The notes below the pieces were generated by a model. It was not told the origin of the DNA and searched no databases. It saw only the letters and a program-made list of their open reading frames with translations. Source: Temnopleurus reevesii (lineage: Eukaryota > Echinodermata > Echinoidea > Temnopleuroida > Temnopleuridae). Taken from it: DNA of 16,717 bases. The position numbers and the translations under genes are program-made. Positions 15,491 through 16,717 of this stretch are shown here, piece after piece; the first letter of the stretch is position 1, and every line of letters starts with the position of its first letter. The DNA lies in contig BQKZ01000574.1 of the NCBI GenBank assembly GCA_036244855.1, positions 120,033 to 136,749 of the forward strand, in the 5' to 3' direction.

Positions 15491-16717
15491 CTCCACATTC
15501 AATGTACATTTTCTCAATTATACATTTTTAAAATATAAGGAAAAACGAAAAACATTCTTTGGTCAAATGAAGACAGACAGGATTGAGCATTAAAAAATAA
15601 AAATTAACAAAATGCCAAGCTCCACCTAGTATTATTTCTCAAAGATGCATTTTACATATCAAAGTAAGAATAATACAATATCCATACATGTATATCAATG
15701 GTTGATTTTTGTGTGTTGCTTCAAAGCAATATCTCATCAGCAGTTCAAAATTTAACCACATCTTTATTAAGCTTCATTGTGAATTCTTAAAAGATTTATG
15801 TCTGAGGAAGTTTCCCTAACACCTTAGGGTGTCCCTGATATCAGATGCATTGTTCTTGGCAGGCTGATTTTAACACAGAACCAGTATGAGATTGGAAAAA
15901 AGAAGGTTGTAATTTGCATAGCATAACAATATGATTGGACATTCCATATTTACATAATAAACGTTTATTATGATGTACAATTATAGTTCTCACATAAAGA
16001 AAATACACAGATTTATCATGATCAGTATGTTTATACAGTATAAAAGATGCCTTTAAATTTGAGTTTTCTCATAGTACAAGTTTAAATGAAAAAAAAATGG
16101 CAATGATGTGTAATTTCAATGCAATGGGATGATGGCTCTATATTAAAGCTTACAATGGAAAACGTCAATGAATAATCATGATTGTTACAATCACATCGCT
16201 GATAGACAAGTTTATTTTACTATCTTGAGTGGTACAATTACCACTGTCACAATAAACCAGTCAGATTGTTAAGATATTTGTGATATCTTCTATCTAAACA
16301 GGGATAAAAAAAAATAAATGTTAAAACAACAAGTGCAATGATATAAGCTTATATTCAATGGAATAACATTCATATACAGTTAAAAATAATGTTGTTTTTT
16401 TAAATTTAATGAGGAATTGAATAACCAACATAAATGTATTAAAATGCACATATTGGAACTGTCCAACCAGACTAGCTGGATAAAAGCGGGAACTGTTACA
16501 GTCATCATGTCATTTGGAGCATTGCTAAGTACCTGTAGACAGAAAACCATGCTGTGCTATTAGCTATGGTTCCAAAGGGTTTACCAAGAAGAGGCTCAAC
16601 TGCATCAAAGAATTGTATCTATTTGGTAGTTCCTCTGTAGGATCGGTCTCTACTCCTGAAATCATACTTGAAATATTTTTATAGCTACTTCAGAGTCATT
16701 AGATGCATCAATCTTCC
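15491..16717. other. AT-rich non-coding region, no gene supported
   Basis: Both strands were examined. AATAAA motifs occur on both strands (plus at about 15594, 15956, 16251 and 16308; minus near 15140, 15762 and 16213). That would fit a convergent neighbour with a long 3' UTR but does not show one. No splice-bounded exon with convincing protein is visible and no repeat ends are recognised. Confidence 0.5.

Noticed and set aside
16564..16655. Possible last exon of a minus-strand neighbour (open for about 29 codons after a TTTCAG-like acceptor, ending in TAG)
   Set aside because: Too short, no recognised similarity, and other frames are about as plausible. It could be tested with RNA-seq on the minus strand but is not supported here.

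Overview
The window is animal nuclear DNA, most likely from an echinoderm and probably a sea urchin. The signs are AT-rich introns of 0.6-1.4 kb between short exons, dense small inverted-repeat elements, a tRNA-derived SINE and (GGAT)n tracts. There is also single-copy sequence present twice at allele-like divergence next to lone N bases. The species is an inference, not a proof.

One gene fills positions 1 to about 14.1 kb on the plus strand: the 3' part of CCDC93, the CCDC22-binding coiled-coil subunit of the CCC/Commander endosomal recycling complex. Twelve exons (here A to L) splice into an open frame of 467 codons plus stop. They begin in the linker after the N-terminal CH-like domain and end at the natural C-terminus (TGA 14136-14138). 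The gene start and N-terminal exons lie upstream of position 1. Joined exons: 3064-3218, 3933-4131, 5555-5641, 6320-6439, 7286-7419, 8142-8223, 9457-9603, 10472-10580, 11409-11529, 12461-12545, 13131-13244, 14088-14138.

Region by region: 1-1942 holds a second version of exon A and the first 43 bases of exon B, ending at an N (1943). 2628-3975 repeats the same ground and continues into the intact gene. A smaller duplication of exon F (8165-8333 / 8335-8503) also abuts an N (8334). Both look like unmerged overlapping contigs (two haplotypes) rather than biology. Separate from these, exons B, D and G each have real, diverged partial copies in the neighbouring intron: four extra 3' ends of exon B among GGAT repeats (4480-5045), two broken copies of exon D (6048-6260), and a 397-bp array with four broken copies of exon G (8663-9350). 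Each partial copy keeps at most one of the two splice sites, so none can act as an ordinary cassette exon.

Other contents are non-autonomous inverted-repeat elements (840-1452, 2538-2849, 7825-8022, 14730-14900), a minus-strand tRNA-derived SINE (about 15205-15490), a possible plus-strand one (10193-10425), two retroposon-like 3' tails on the minus strand (6557-6680, 11684-11875) and a repeat shared by two introns (11913-12296, 13326-13815). From 14139 to the end lie the 3' UTR and downstream non-coding DNA, with no gene I can support. I found no novel enzymatic or defence system. The most unusual biology is the recurrent half-exon duplication within one conserved gene.
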